From: JBDIVL01 sp039794405
GTDB lineage: Bacteria; Planctomycetota; Brocadiia; Brocadiales; Brocadiaceae
Assembly (NCBI GenBank): GCA_039794405.1
Contig: JBDIVL010000014.1
Span: 22,785 to 86,784 of the forward strand
DNA length: 64,000 nt
Direction of reading: 5' to 3'
Numbering within the stretch: position 1 is the first letter of the stretch; each line of letters begins with the position of its first letter. The position numbers were made by a program, and so were the translations under genes. The notes under the pieces are model-generated. The model was given only the letters and a program-made list of their open reading frames with translations, made no database searches and was not told the origin of the DNA. Shown here one piece after another: positions 1 to 8,211 of the stretch.

Positions 1-104
1 AAGTAAAGTTAATTGAAGGAATCGCCCGGATGTTGCGACAAAGCGGATATAAGGTAGATGTCAAAAGTGATGTTAAAGTAGAGGACAAAGGGGGATTGTT
101 CTAA
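1..104 (+). CDS. 3' end of an unidentified protein (partial)
   Basis: An open frame enters from the left edge (first full codon at base 3) and ends at TAA 102-104, giving 33 C-terminal residues with the tail DVKVEDKGGLF. No in-frame stop occurs before that. The fragment is too short to assign a family; the visible part is a charged, helix-forming tail. It is followed at once by the repeat-filled spacer. The rest of the gene lies outside the window, so both function and true length are unknown. Confidence 0.5.
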   Translation, partial: VKLIEGIARMLRQSGYKVDVKSDVKVEDKGGLF

Positions 105-486
105 ATTTATGTATAGGAATTTCAAAGAGTAGGATGGGTCAAACGAAGCAGACCCATCAATAATGTTTTAGTTAATAGCTGACAGCTTTTCAGCTACGAA
201 GAATCTGATGGGTGCGTTGACGCTTCATCAATCCTGCATAATTACCATGGTGTAGCAGTACAAAAGTTGCCGAAGGTCTAATTTAACGTTTAGGAATTTC
301 GAACGTAGGGGCCCCTGCCCAAATTCATAAAAAGCTATGTAGGGTGGGCATTGCCCACCGAAAAATAAACAACGTGGACGAGTGGGCGATATTTTGGTGG
401 GCAATACCCACCCTACCCGCCTGTTAAAAGTTGCCAAAGGCCTAACTTATTGATCTATTTTACTTAACAGACAAGAGTTTATAAAA
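105..486. repeat. Leader of the CsgG-like gene filled with family-A modular repeats
   Basis: Three partial copies of a conserved frame are visible. TAGGAATTTC ends occur at 111-125 and 291-300, and the GTTGCCGAAGG type of end occurs at 261-285 and 425-450. Between the frames lie different hairpin cargoes: a GGATGGGTC...GACCCATC unit (132-173) and a pair of inverted TAGGGTGGGCA / TGGGCAATACCCACC units (335-420). The last frame ends 36 bases before the ATG at 487. The 69-residue minus-strand frame here is repeat sequence, not a credible gene. Confidence 0.75.
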
Positions 487-1392
487 ATGAAAAAGTTATC
501 GGGTATAAGAATATCAATTTTTTTGTGTTGTCTTACATTATTAGCCCCAATGGCTGCCTGGGCTCAGTTAGAAACCTTGGGTGTCGGGTCGGTTAAGCTC
601 ACTCCGGCAGTAGTGCAGAGTGCGGCAAGGACCGGCAAAAAAGTCGAAATGGACCGCGTGGTACAGTCCCTGGACAGTCAACTGATCGATCGTATTCATG
701 CAACCAGGAAATTTCAAATAGTGGGGCGAAGTGATCTGAAAGAAGTAGTAAAGGAACAGAGTTTCGCCAGTTCCGGGAACGTAGATGCCAATAATAAGGC
801 TGCAGCACAACAGTTTAAAATGTCCGGGGCAAAATATATTCTAGTTACGACGGTAGATGACTTTCAGGATTATATCGAAACGGCAACTTTCCAGGGGACA
901 GGTAGAAGTGCTACAAAACGTATCATGAGATTTTCCTGTGTTGGTAAAATTTACGACACCACCACGGGGAAATTGTTGGAATCTACTAATTTTCAGATCA
1001 GTAACAAAGACATTTCTGAAAACCGGACATATTCGACAAGGGATGGAGTGCTGAGTGATGAACTATTGGTGGCAATTGCTCGTAGTATGGCAGAGAAAAT
1101 TGCAAATCGTGTGGCCGACGTGATTTTTCCACCCAAAGTACTGAGCAGGAGAGATAAGCAGATTACTATGAACCGGGGTGACGGTACAGATATCGCTGTT
1201 GGCCAGATTTGGAATGTTTTCGTTACAGGTGAAGAGCTCATTGATCCTGATACGAAAGAGAGCCTCGGTAGAGAGGAAATCCTCGTTGGCAAGGTAAAAA
1301 TCACAAATGTCCTGCCTAAAACTTCATCTGCTGAGATATTGGAAGATTATGGGATTGATAAGATGGCTATTCTGAGGAAGGCTGGTAATTAG
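487..1392 (+). CDS. CsgG/HfaB-family exported protein
   Basis: The 301-residue product starts with a Sec signal (basic MKKLSGIR, hydrophobic core, likely cut after AWA near residue 26). The body matches the CsgG-like fold: an N-terminal domain opening with a beta strand, a segment reading FQIVGRSDLKEVVKEQ (residues about 78-93) where family members carry F-x-V-V-x-R-x-x-L, and GAKYILVTTVDDF for the next strand. It has no lipobox cysteine, unlike E. coli CsgG. The C-terminal third (from about residue 215) resembles a small beta domain with a GQIWNVF motif. No csgA, B, E or F genes are nearby; the neighbours are a COG3014 lipoprotein, YcfL and LpoB types. An envelope role linked to that group is inference; a curli secretion pore is less likely. 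Confidence 0.7.
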   Translation: MKKLSGIRISIFLCCLTLLAPMAAWAQLETLGVGSVKLTPAVVQSAARTGKKVEMDRVVQSLDSQLIDRIHATRKFQIVGRSDLKEVVKEQSFASSGNVDANNKAAAQQFKMSGAKYILVTTVDDFQDYIETATFQGTGRSATKRIMRFSCVGKIYDTTTGKLLESTNFQISNKDISENRTYSTRDGVLSDELLVAIARSMAEKIANRVADVIFPPKVLSRRDKQITMNRGDGTDIAVGQIWNVFVTGEELIDPDTKESLGREEILVGKVKITNVLPKTSSAEILEDYGIDKMAILRKAGN

Positions 1393-2005
1393 CCAGTGTC
1401 TAAACATGTACATGGGTAGGAGTCATAACACACTGACAAACAGAGTTTGTCAGTGCCATCCCATTGGAACTGGCTTACAAAGCATGAAAAATTTCTCTTC
1501 TGAGAAATACTATGTTTCAAATTTGTAACTTGATTGTATAGGAACTTTCGTTTTATGTAAGCGGCTTTACGGGTGGCACGGACAAACTTCGTTTGTCCGT
1601 GTTGCCGCGTTTAACTTGACGTAGAGGAATTTCAATGTTTTGTTGTAGGGCACCCTTTAGGGTTGCTATCCCCGCGTAGGTATCTGGCGGTGAAGCAAGG
1701 CTAAAGCCTTGTCCTACATCTTCACGACAAATAAAAGTTGCCGAAGGCCTAATTTAACGTTTAGGAAATTCAAATTGTTAATTTTCCTCCCCCTTGATGG
1801 GGGAGGTTAGGTGGGGGTGTAAGAGCAAGCTAATCACCCTCCCTTAGTCCCTCCCATCAAGGGAGGGAAAATTTACGTTTAAGTTGCCGAAGGCCTAATT
1901 TAATGTATAGGAATTTCAATCTTTATAGGGGCTGAAGATTCTCAGCCCCTACATGGAAAAAGTCGCCAAAGATCTAACTTATTTTCACGATGGGGGATTA
2001 AAGGG
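1393..2005. repeat. 613-bp spacer of stacked hairpins and family-A repeats
   Basis: There is no credible gene. Perfect hairpins occur at 1431-1455 (CACTGACAAAC / GTTTGTCAGTG, loop AGA) and 1577-1601 (CACGGACAAAC / GTTTGTCCGTG, loop TTC). Family-A frames lie at 1733-1775, 1881-1920 and 1957-1983. The first two bracket a CCTCCCCC...GGGGGAGG and CCCTCCC...GGGAGGG cargo (1786-1868). The next cargo is GGGGCTGA...TCAGCCCC (1927-1949). The last frame ends about 22 bases before the GTG start of the next gene, so the array forms its leader. The first hairpin may also serve as a 3' end for the CsgG-like gene, although it has no T-run. Confidence 0.75.
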
Positions 2006-3532
2006 GTGCAAATTGTTCATAGTAATGTGAAGGGCCATGTTTGGATTATTTTGGTTGTATGCATGACTGGATGGCTTATTGGTGGATGTGCCAGTTATAA
2101 TAAACAGACTCAAAAAATCGGCCAAAGCTATGAACTGGGTAATATTCAGGCGGCAGCCGCTCAAATATCTGCTGAGGTGGAAAAACGGGGAAATAGTAAA
2201 GATGCCATCGTATGGAGACTGGAACAGGGAGCCATCTTGCGTGCGGCCGGCCAATTAGAGGACAGTAATAAGGCATTTGACAAGGCTGAGGAAGAAATAA
2301 ATAAATTTGAAGAGAAAGCCAAGGTTAAAATTTCCCGTGAATCGCTGGCAATTGTCACAAACCTTACAAACCTGCCTTACGAAGGTTTTGCATATGATAA
2401 GATCATGATGAATACTTACAAGGCCTTGAATTATCTGGAGCTAGGAGATTATGAAAAGGCACGCATAGAACTCAATCGTGCCTATGAACGACAGAAAGAC
2501 GCAGTCCATATCAACTCAAAGCGCATCGAGAAGGCACAGGAAGAAGGGAAAAAACAAAACCTCCACGTTAATATGCAAGCAGTTAATAACGATGAACGAT
2601 TTAAGAATCAGTTTAGCAATCATTATACAGACCTTAACCAACTCAAGGCTTACGCGGATTATGTAAATCCGGCAACCGTTTATCTGGATGGACTATTTTT
2701 CATGACACAGGCGACAGGAAATTCCGATCTGGAACGTTCCCGTAATTCGTTCGAACGGGTACTTGGCATGATTGGCGAAAATAAGTTTATCCGGCAGGAT
2801 TTAGAAATTGTACAGCAGGTCGTTAATGGACAGCAAATCCCAGCAACAACCTATGTTTTTTTTGAGACCGGACAGGCTCCGGAACGAGACCGGATCCGTA
2901 TTGATCTGCCGCTTTTTCTGATTACACCGGGTGTTCCATACGTGGGTGCTGCGTTCCCGAAACTGAGATACAAAGATAATTATGCATCAACCCTCAACGT
3001 CTTGTATGGTAGGACAACTGAGCCTACATTGTTACTGGCCAGTATGGATAGTGTCATTGCCCGTGAATTTAAAAATGAACTACCGGTTATTATCACAAAG
3101 ACACTCATTGCATCTGCCATAAAAGCATCTGCCACATATGGTGCTTATACAGGTGTAACAAAAGGAGGAAAAAATAATGCCGAAGCAGGGTTGGCTGTAT
3201 TGATTGCTGGGGCTATTTATCAGGTCGCTGCAAACCAGGCTGATTTACGAACATGGACTACTCTACCCAAGGAATTCCAGTTCTGCCGTTTCCCTACACC
3301 GGCAGACCGAAAAATTGAATTGGGACTTCCGTTTTCCGGATATAAATTACCGGTAAGGATAAATGAAGGACTTGTTAATGTCGTATGGGTTAAATCTGTA
3401 AAACGCAACAGTCCATTATTAGTAAAGCAGTTTGCTTTATTAAAAGGTAATACAAAAAGGGATATGCCGCCGGGAATAACTATACCAGAGCCTATAGGTT
3501 TAGAGCAACCTTCCCAATCTGAACCAAAGTAG
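2006..3532 (+). CDS. COG3014-type TPR lipoprotein
   Basis: The 508-residue product begins at GTG 2006. The signal peptide ends in the lipobox LIGGC (Cys28), so it should be a lipoprotein. A TPR-like helical region spans roughly residues 38-165, including NYLELGDYEKARIELNRAYERQ. Further on are a glycine- and alanine-rich hydrophobic stretch (about 370-415) and a basic C-terminal domain. This layout, followed by YcfL-type and LpoB-type genes, is the pattern I know for COG3014 proteins of proteobacteria. Their molecular role is unknown to me; envelope location is supported by the lipobox. An internal GTG at 2027 is an alternative start and would still keep the lipobox. Confidence 0.7.
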   Translation: MQIVHSNVKGHVWIILVVCMTGWLIGGCASYNKQTQKIGQSYELGNIQAAAAQISAEVEKRGNSKDAIVWRLEQGAILRAAGQLEDSNKAFDKAEEEINKFEEKAKVKISRESLAIVTNLTNLPYEGFAYDKIMMNTYKALNYLELGDYEKARIELNRAYERQKDAVHINSKRIEKAQEEGKKQNLHVNMQAVNNDERFKNQFSNHYTDLNQLKAYADYVNPATVYLDGLFFMTQATGNSDLERSRNSFERVLGMIGENKFIRQDLEIVQQVVNGQQIPATTYVFFETGQAPERDRIRIDLPLFLITPGVPYVGAAFPKLRYKDNYASTLNVLYGRTTEPTLLLASMDSVIAREFKNELPVIITKTLIASAIKASATYGAYTGVTKGGKNNAEAGLAVLIAGAIYQVAANQADLRTWTTLPKEFQFCRFPTPADRKIELGLPFSGYKLPVRINEGLVNVVWVKSVKRNSPLLVKQFALLKGNTKRDMPPGITIPEPIGLEQPSQSEPK

Positions 3533-3556
3533 AAACGTAATATTTTGCGTTTCTAC
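3529..3556 (+). terminator. Hairpin overlapping the stop codon of the COG3014 gene
   Basis: The arms GTAGAAACG and CGTTTCTAC enclose a 10-base loop and include the TAG stop. There is no T-run, so this may be a dispersed hairpin repeat rather than a true intrinsic terminator. A close relative lies at 51521-51548. Confidence 0.45.
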
Positions 3557-3559
3557 GGG

Positions 3560-3720
3560 TGAGGCAGAGCATCAGACCGATAAAAAGAAGATGTAAGTAG
3601 CTGTATGGCTAAATTGCTGGATGGCTAAATGGTTACACCAGTCACCTTTATCGTGCACCATATGTCGTGTATTGAAAACTTGACTTATTTGTGAAGATAA
3701 ATCGGATACAAAGTATTTAA
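3560..3720 (+). repeat. Family-B modular repeat, copy 1, in the ycfL-like leader
   Basis: The left end reads ATCAGACCGATAAAAAG (3570-3586). The right end reads AACTTGACTTATTTGTGAAG followed by ATAAATCGGATACAAAGTATTTAA (up to 3720). The interior is unlike other copies. It ends 16 bases before the next ATG. Confidence 0.7.
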
Positions 3721-3736
3721 CAGGGATACTACGAAA

Positions 3737-4171
3737 ATGAAAAGAAATATTCAGTTAATATTGTTGGTTTGTTTTTTAATAAGTGCTGCATCGTATTCTT
3801 CATGCACAACCGTTAATACTGTGGAGCGGGAGTCTCCCGTTGGAACTCGTCAGATGATTGCCGATAAGCGGGTTGTTACCGATTCTTCATTGAATAAAAA
3901 GGTCAGCATTGTTGGCCTGAACGAAAGTACCACGAATGGAGGGTTTTTACGGGTACAGATTGAAGTGCTCAACAGAAAGAATTCCATGCAAAACTTCAGT
4001 TATCTCATTGAGTGGTTCGATATGAATGGTATGCTGATGAATACACCCGCTTCTGTTTGGATTCCCCGTCAAATTGAGGGGCAGGAGACCTTAACGATAA
4101 CTACAGTAGCTCCAACTACAACGGCCAGGGATTTTCGGATAAAATTCATTGAAAACGTACGAAAAAACTAA
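3737..4171 (+). CDS. YcfL-like lipoprotein (DUF1425)
   Basis: The 144-residue product begins with a signal peptide ending in SYSSC, making Cys23 the likely lipidated residue. The mature part is a compact all-beta domain: VSIVGLNESTTNGGFLRVQIEVLNRKN, then FSYLIEWFDMNGM and a C-terminal strand RDFRIKFIENV. This matches the YcfL/DUF1425 pattern in which a central F-x-Y-x-x-x-W-F-D motif is typical. The gene lies 26 bases before an LpoB-type gene, the same arrangement as ycfL-lpoB in enterobacteria. A helper role for the LpoB-type protein is inferred only from this linkage. Confidence 0.72.
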   Translation: MKRNIQLILLVCFLISAASYSSCTTVNTVERESPVGTRQMIADKRVVTDSSLNKKVSIVGLNESTTNGGFLRVQIEVLNRKNSMQNFSYLIEWFDMNGMLMNTPASVWIPRQIEGQETLTITTVAPTTTARDFRIKFIENVRKN

Positions 4172-4197
4172 ATACATGAGAAAGGGCGAAAATTAAG

Positions 4198-4791
4198 ATG
4201 AAAAAAAAATCAAGATATTACTTGCTGATCCTGGCACCACTAGTATTTTATGGTGGATGCTCTACCCACACGAGGTATGTTGAACCTACCGGACCTCGTA
4301 CCATAGTTACTTCCGAAATAAACATTCAGGACTTTTCTTATGCCGCTGAAGATATGGTTAAGTCTCTTTTAGTTTCAGGTGCTTTGGACGATGCGCCCCA
4401 ACAACCATCAATCCTTGCCATCAGCAGGATTGTAAACAATACAACCCAGCAGATTGATACTGATATGCTGACCAAAAAGATCCGTGTTGCCCTCAATCAG
4501 AGCGGAAAGGTTCTGACCACAACTACCATGGGGATAGGAGGTATTGCCGAGGATCCGCTGGCTCAAGGTATACAACAGGAGAAGGAATTTTATGCCGATA
4601 AGAAAGAACCTCAACGACTCCCTGATTACTCGCTCTCCGGTAAGATTATTGAAAAACGAGATCGTCAGGACAATGTTCGGCAGGTTACTTATAGCTTCCA
4701 ATTATCCCTGACGGATGGCAATGGGCTGGCAGTGTGGGAGGAAGAAAAACAAATCACGAAACAAGGAAAACGTAGCGTCATTGGCTGGTAA
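4198..4791 (+). CDS. lpoB: LpoB-type penicillin-binding-protein activator lipoprotein
   Basis: The 197-residue product has a short signal and lipobox YGGC (Cys21). The body has the LpoB fold features: a conserved INIQDFSYAAEDMVKSLL start, PSILAISRIVNNTTQQIDTDML (residues about 70-92), a variable loop, then PDYSLSGKIIEKRDRQ and a final YSFQLSLTDGNGLAVWEEEKQI. E. coli LpoB is an outer-membrane lipoprotein that stimulates the synthase PBP1b. This protein lacks the long proline-rich linker of the E. coli form, as do most distant members. It is the last gene of the lipoprotein group, closely following the YcfL-like gene. Confidence 0.8.
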   Translation: MKKKSRYYLLILAPLVFYGGCSTHTRYVEPTGPRTIVTSEINIQDFSYAAEDMVKSLLVSGALDDAPQQPSILAISRIVNNTTQQIDTDMLTKKIRVALNQSGKVLTTTTMGIGGIAEDPLAQGIQQEKEFYADKKEPQRLPDYSLSGKIIEKRDRQDNVRQVTYSFQLSLTDGNGLAVWEEEKQITKQGKRSVIGW

Positions 4792-4978
4792 CGTTCGAGT
4801 TCTTGAGTGGCACGGGGATGTTACTGGTAGCGGTGAATATGGTGTTGTATTTGGGCAATATTCTGTCGGGTAAAGCAGTTCTATTGACAGTACACTGTTG
4901 TCCAAGTGTTTAAGAAATTCCTGTTCAGTTTCATAACTTGTCGTATAGGGTTCTATTTTTATGCGGGTTTGCAGCTAT

Positions 4979-5034
4979 CCAGGGTGGGCATTGCCTACCG
5001 GATATTTTGGTGGGCAATGCCCCACTCTACCCGG
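4979..5034. repeat. Inverted hairpin repeat between lpoB and a minus-strand gene
   Basis: CCAGGGTGGGCATTGCC is followed by TGGTGGGCAATGCCCCA and CTCTACCCGG, an imperfect long inverted repeat of the same cargo type seen at 335-420. The spacer 4792-5068 holds nothing else that I recognise. A degraded family-A end (TCGTATAGGGTTCTATTTTT) lies near 4941-4960. Confidence 0.55.
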
Positions 5035-5068
5035 CTAACTTGAGTTTTTTTAGAACCTAAGGAAACTT

Positions 5069-6076
5069 TTAGAGGGCATGGGTTATGCTCAACGGCGCAG
5101 ATGCACTGAGCCTTTCTGAGCCTTGTCTGTAATCTGTTTCCGGATCAGGAGAACTGGTCATTTCGATGATCAATGTATAGTCTCTGGCGGGTATGACATC
5201 CCCTTCATCGGTAGTAAGTTCTATTTTCCCGCCAAATTTCCACGACTCTCCCTGCTTGAGAATTAGGGTTTGGATCGCTTCAGTAAATGCCCTTCCCCTG
5301 GACCACTGGGAAATTATATTTCCGTCCGAATCAACGAGCTTTATTTCGAATATCTGACCGGAACTGAACTTGTACGTCAAATCACGCCCTGTATTATTGG
5401 TGATAATCAAGTAAGCGCTTACAGTATCTGGGGGTCTGTCAGGGTCAACTGGTGGTTCCATGTCAATAATAACAGATGGATCAGGAAAAAAGGCTGAGAT
5501 GAGTAGCCCTTGCGGATAAGTATTTTTACCTATTGTTCCCTGGATCATCTCAGTAGATACCGGGCCTGAGATGCTTAAAGACTCCCATTTGATAAACCCG
5601 GTACCAGGGGCAAACCAGGCATAAATCACCCCGCTGTCTGCACAGCTTGTTTCAAAGGCTAATTGAATAACATTTTTGAATTCTCCTGCCGGGATGCTTA
5701 GTTGCTCTTTTTTTGATATAATCTGCACAGAGCCTTTATTGCAGGGGTCGATCTGTACATGAGCAATCGTTCCTTCCGGTTCATTAAAGTCAATGAAGAG
5801 TTGTTTTTGTGCCATTTTTGTTGGTCGGATAAAAACCTGTTCATTACCCGGATTCGTTTGTACCCACAACGAACCCAGACCTGCAAAATTTGTATAGTGC
5901 ATCCAGTCTTCCTCTTTAATATCAATCTCTATTCTTGTAAGGGTATTTGATGAATCAGCATATACCGCATAATCCCCTTTCTCCCACGGTACATATTCAC
6001 TAGCAGCCGTTATGTCCAAAGAATGTACCCATATTGTATAAGCCAGCGCAAAAAATATTCCTATACTTTTTATCAT
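5069..6076 (-). CDS. Exported protein with C-terminal BsuPI-type domain
   Basis: The 335-residue product has a Sec signal (MIKSIGIFFALAYTIW) with likely cleavage near residue 25. Residues about 30-200 form an unassigned beta-rich region with a motif IPAGEFKNVIQLAFE that often occurs in bacterial exported beta proteins. Residues about 218-310 match the BsuPI (intracellular proteinase inhibitor) fold: AYLIITNNTGRDLTYKFSSG, QIFEIKLVDSDGNIISQWSRG, then LKQGESWKFGGKI. In such exported proteins this domain is structural and inhibitor activity is not established. The gene is convergent with lpoB and is separated from the next minus-strand gene by a family-B repeat. Confidence 0.65.
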   Translation of the reverse strand: MIKSIGIFFALAYTIWVHSLDITAASEYVPWEKGDYAVYADSSNTLTRIEIDIKEEDWMHYTNFAGLGSLWVQTNPGNEQVFIRPTKMAQKQLFIDFNEPEGTIAHVQIDPCNKGSVQIISKKEQLSIPAGEFKNVIQLAFETSCADSGVIYAWFAPGTGFIKWESLSISGPVSTEMIQGTIGKNTYPQGLLISAFFPDPSVIIDMEPPVDPDRPPDTVSAYLIITNNTGRDLTYKFSSGQIFEIKLVDSDGNIISQWSRGRAFTEAIQTLILKQGESWKFGGKIELTTDEGDVIPARDYTLIIEMTSSPDPETDYRQGSERLSASAPLSITHAL

Positions 6077-6120
6077 AAGAGATCTTCTTGGGTGCTATGA
6101 GGATATGTATTATAAATACT

Positions 6121-6273
6121 AGCGATGCAAAGCCTCAGATCAATGAAAAGCAAGATGTAAGTTTGTAAATGATTCTACGGTTAATAGCCATTCAGCCGTT
6201 TATCATACGTTGTGTATTCTCTATCGAAAACCTTGACTCATGTGTGAAGATAAACCAGATATAAAGTATTTAA
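6121..6273 (+). repeat. Family-B modular repeat, copy 2
   Basis: The left end reads CTCAGATCAATGAAAAG (6134-6150). The right end reads CTTGACTCATGTGTGAAG followed by ATAAACCAGATATAAAGTATTTAA and stops at 6273. It directly abuts the stop codon of the minus-strand gene at 6274, so this copy sits at a 3' end rather than in a leader. Confidence 0.7.
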
Positions 6274-7035
6274 TCACACTTCGATAGCAAGTCCATCAAA
6301 AGCAAACTCAACACCTTCTGGAAGTTTGTGATTTGCCTCTTCATGTTCAATATCGTGACACATATGGGTAAAGTAAGTTTTTTGTGGTTTTAAATGTTCG
6401 ACGATATCTAATGCCTGCTCAATGTTGAAATGTTTTACATGAGGAATATAGCGAAGCGCTCCCAGCACCAGTACATTCAGTCCTTTTAGCTTCTCTAGCG
6501 ACGTTTTGGGAATCTCACTCGTATCTGTAATATAAGCAAATTGATCAAACCGGTATCCCGTCACATGTCCATAACCGTGAATAGCCTCGATAGGCATGAT
6601 GGAAAAACTGCCAATTTTTATACTACCATTAATGCTGTTTAAAGAAAACCGCGGTTTGTAGCCGTCAGTATTTGACTCGTTATTAAATACATATGAGAAA
6701 ATATTCCGTATGGTGTCTAGGGTCTTTGCAGTGCCGTAAATGGGTATATCCGTACGTTGAACGATATTAAACCGGCGAAGGTCATCCAGTCCAAAGATAT
6801 GGTCGGCATGAGGATGGGTAATAAGTACAGCATCCAGCCTTGTAATGTTGTTTTTAATACACTGAAGCCTCAGCTCTGGTGTGGCATCGATAAGAATGTT
6901 TTGATTGCCTTGAGAGACAAGCACAGAAGTGCGCATTCGCTTGTTCTTTGGATTGTCAGACGTGCAGACCTTACAGCTACAGGCAATCATAGGTACCCCA
7001 TGTGAAGTGCCTGTTCCCAAAAATATTACTTTCAT
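6274..7035 (-). CDS. PhnP-like metallo-beta-lactamase-fold hydrolase
   Basis: The 253-residue protein opens with MKVIFLGTGTSHGVP and carries the metal motif THPHADH (His74, His76, Asp78, His79). A second zinc-type cluster, CSCKVC (Cys19, Cys21, Cys24), matches the structural zinc site of PhnP phosphodiesterases. Downstream metal ligands are visible in IEAIHGYGHVTGY, AYITDTSEIP and YFTHMCHDIEHEE. PhnP cleaves 5-phosphoribosyl 1,2-cyclic phosphate in phosphonate breakdown, but no phn genes are nearby. A broader cyclic phosphodiesterase or tRNase-Z-related role is possible. The product appears full length. Confidence 0.8.
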   Translation of the reverse strand: MKVIFLGTGTSHGVPMIACSCKVCTSDNPKNKRMRTSVLVSQGNQNILIDATPELRLQCIKNNITRLDAVLITHPHADHIFGLDDLRRFNIVQRTDIPIYGTAKTLDTIRNIFSYVFNNESNTDGYKPRFSLNSINGSIKIGSFSIMPIEAIHGYGHVTGYRFDQFAYITDTSEIPKTSLEKLKGLNVLVLGALRYIPHVKHFNIEQALDIVEHLKPQKTYFTHMCHDIEHEEANHKLPEGVEFAFDGLAIEV

Positions 7036-7137
7036 GAATTCTTTTTCAAAAGGTTGAAAGTATATTAATAATTTTGTTATGATACGGCCAATAAAATTTT
7101 CTATAATATATTTGTTTTATTCATTCATAGGGTAAAA

Positions 7138-7276
7138 CCCAGCGAGGCGAAGTCTCAGACCGATGAAAGAGATCATAAGCTGATAGCTGACAGCCAATGC
7201 TTATCTTATACAATACCGATTACTTCTATAACTTGACTCATTGGTAAAGATGCATCGCGATAAAGTATTTAAACTA
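7138..7276 (+). repeat. Family-B modular repeat, copy 3, in the nitrilase-gene leader
   Basis: The left end is GTCTCAGACCGATGAAAGAG (7154-7173). The right end is AACTTGACTCATTGGTAAAG (7226-7245), then CGCGATAAAGTATTTAAAC. The interior carries short imperfect inverted repeats (AGCTGATAGCTGACAGCC). It lies between divergent genes and 80 bases before the ATG at 7354. Confidence 0.7.
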
Positions 7277-7353
7277 TTATAGGGATAACTTTATCATGAT
7301 TTCAAGGATTCTTTCGGTTGTTTTTGAAATTTAATTTTCATAAAAGAAAATCG

Positions 7354-8145
7354 ATGAAGGTAGGATTTTTGCAAACTTTTCCGGTATTTGGGGAAAAAGA
7401 GAGAAATACCGGAAATGTTATTTCAAAGATGAGGCTATTAGATTCCGATCTTGTAGTTTTACCTGAGCTGTTTAATACCGGATATCAGTTTATCTCAAAA
7501 AAGGAATGTCTCTCTTTAGCCGAAACAGTTCCTGACGGGCAGACGACTCAGGCATTGATCGATGTATCAAAGGAGAAACAATTTTATATTGTTGCTGGAT
7601 TGGTAGAGCGGGAAGGCGGACATTGTTATAATTCAGCCGTCCTGGTGGGCCCAGAGGGATTTGTCGGTTGCTACAGGAAACTTCATCTGTTTCTTCACGA
7701 GAAACAGTGGTTTGAGCCCGGGAATACAGGGCTGAATGTTTATGATATTGGATATACGAGAGTTGGTATCATGATCTGTTTCGATTGGTTTTTCCCGGAG
7801 GTTGCAAGAGCCCTGGCATTAAAAGGAGCAAATATTATTTGTCATCCCGCTAATCTAGTCTTGCCCTATTGTCCACAGGCCATGATTACACGATGCATAG
7901 AAAACAGGATATTCGCTGTTACTGCTAATCGTGTTGGGGTAGAAAAGCGTTCCAAAGAAACGCTTACTTTTATTGGTGCCAGTCAGATCATTGGGACAAA
8001 AGGGGATGTCCTCTATCGTGCTTCATCAGATCAGGAAGAATCAATAGCTGTTGAGATCAACCCAGACAGCGCAGGTGATAAATACATAACTCCTGTTAAT
8101 CATCTCTTTCATGACAGGCGGGTTGAATTTAATTCTCTGGAATGA
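7354..8145 (+). CDS. Nitrilase-superfamily carbon-nitrogen hydrolase
   Basis: The 263-residue protein has the Glu-Lys-Cys triad of the family: Glu38 in LPELFNTGY, Lys109 in YRKLHLF and Cys142 in IMICFDWFFPE. Members hydrolyse amides such as omega-amides, carbamoyl or related C-N bonds in the cytosol; the substrate here cannot be read from sequence. The downstream ENRIFAVTANRVG segment is also typical. I chose ATG 7354 because MKVGFLQTFP is the usual first strand; the TTG at 7318 would only add twelve residues translated from the leader. The gene is followed after 66 bases by the ERCC4-type nuclease gene, with a hairpin in the gap. Confidence 0.8.
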   Translation: MKVGFLQTFPVFGEKERNTGNVISKMRLLDSDLVVLPELFNTGYQFISKKECLSLAETVPDGQTTQALIDVSKEKQFYIVAGLVEREGGHCYNSAVLVGPEGFVGCYRKLHLFLHEKQWFEPGNTGLNVYDIGYTRVGIMICFDWFFPEVARALALKGANIICHPANLVLPYCPQAMITRCIENRIFAVTANRVGVEKRSKETLTFIGASQIIGTKGDVLYRASSDQEESIAVEINPDSAGDKYITPVNHLFHDRRVEFNSLE

Positions 8146-8164
8146 AATTATTAAACCATAAATT

Positions 8165-8185
8165 AGTGGATAGTTGTTATCCACT
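8165..8185 (+). other. Hairpin between the nitrilase and nuclease genes
   Basis: AGTGGATA and TATCCACT enclose GTTGT, a perfect 8-bp stem 27 bases before the next ATG. It has no T-run, so termination is doubtful. Confidence 0.4.
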
Positions 8186-8211
8186 ATCCAAAAGGAACCT
8201 TAGGTTTTACC

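Noticed and set aside
228..437. 69-residue minus-strand frame in the first leader
   Set aside because: It is read through family-A frames and inverted repeat cargo.
7138..7276. Possible c-di-GMP-I (GEMM) riboswitch
   Set aside because: GCGAAGTCTCAGACC resembles the GCAAAGCC...GACC core, but the GAAA-loop helix and the downstream TAGCCGGGTTACC-type strand are absent.
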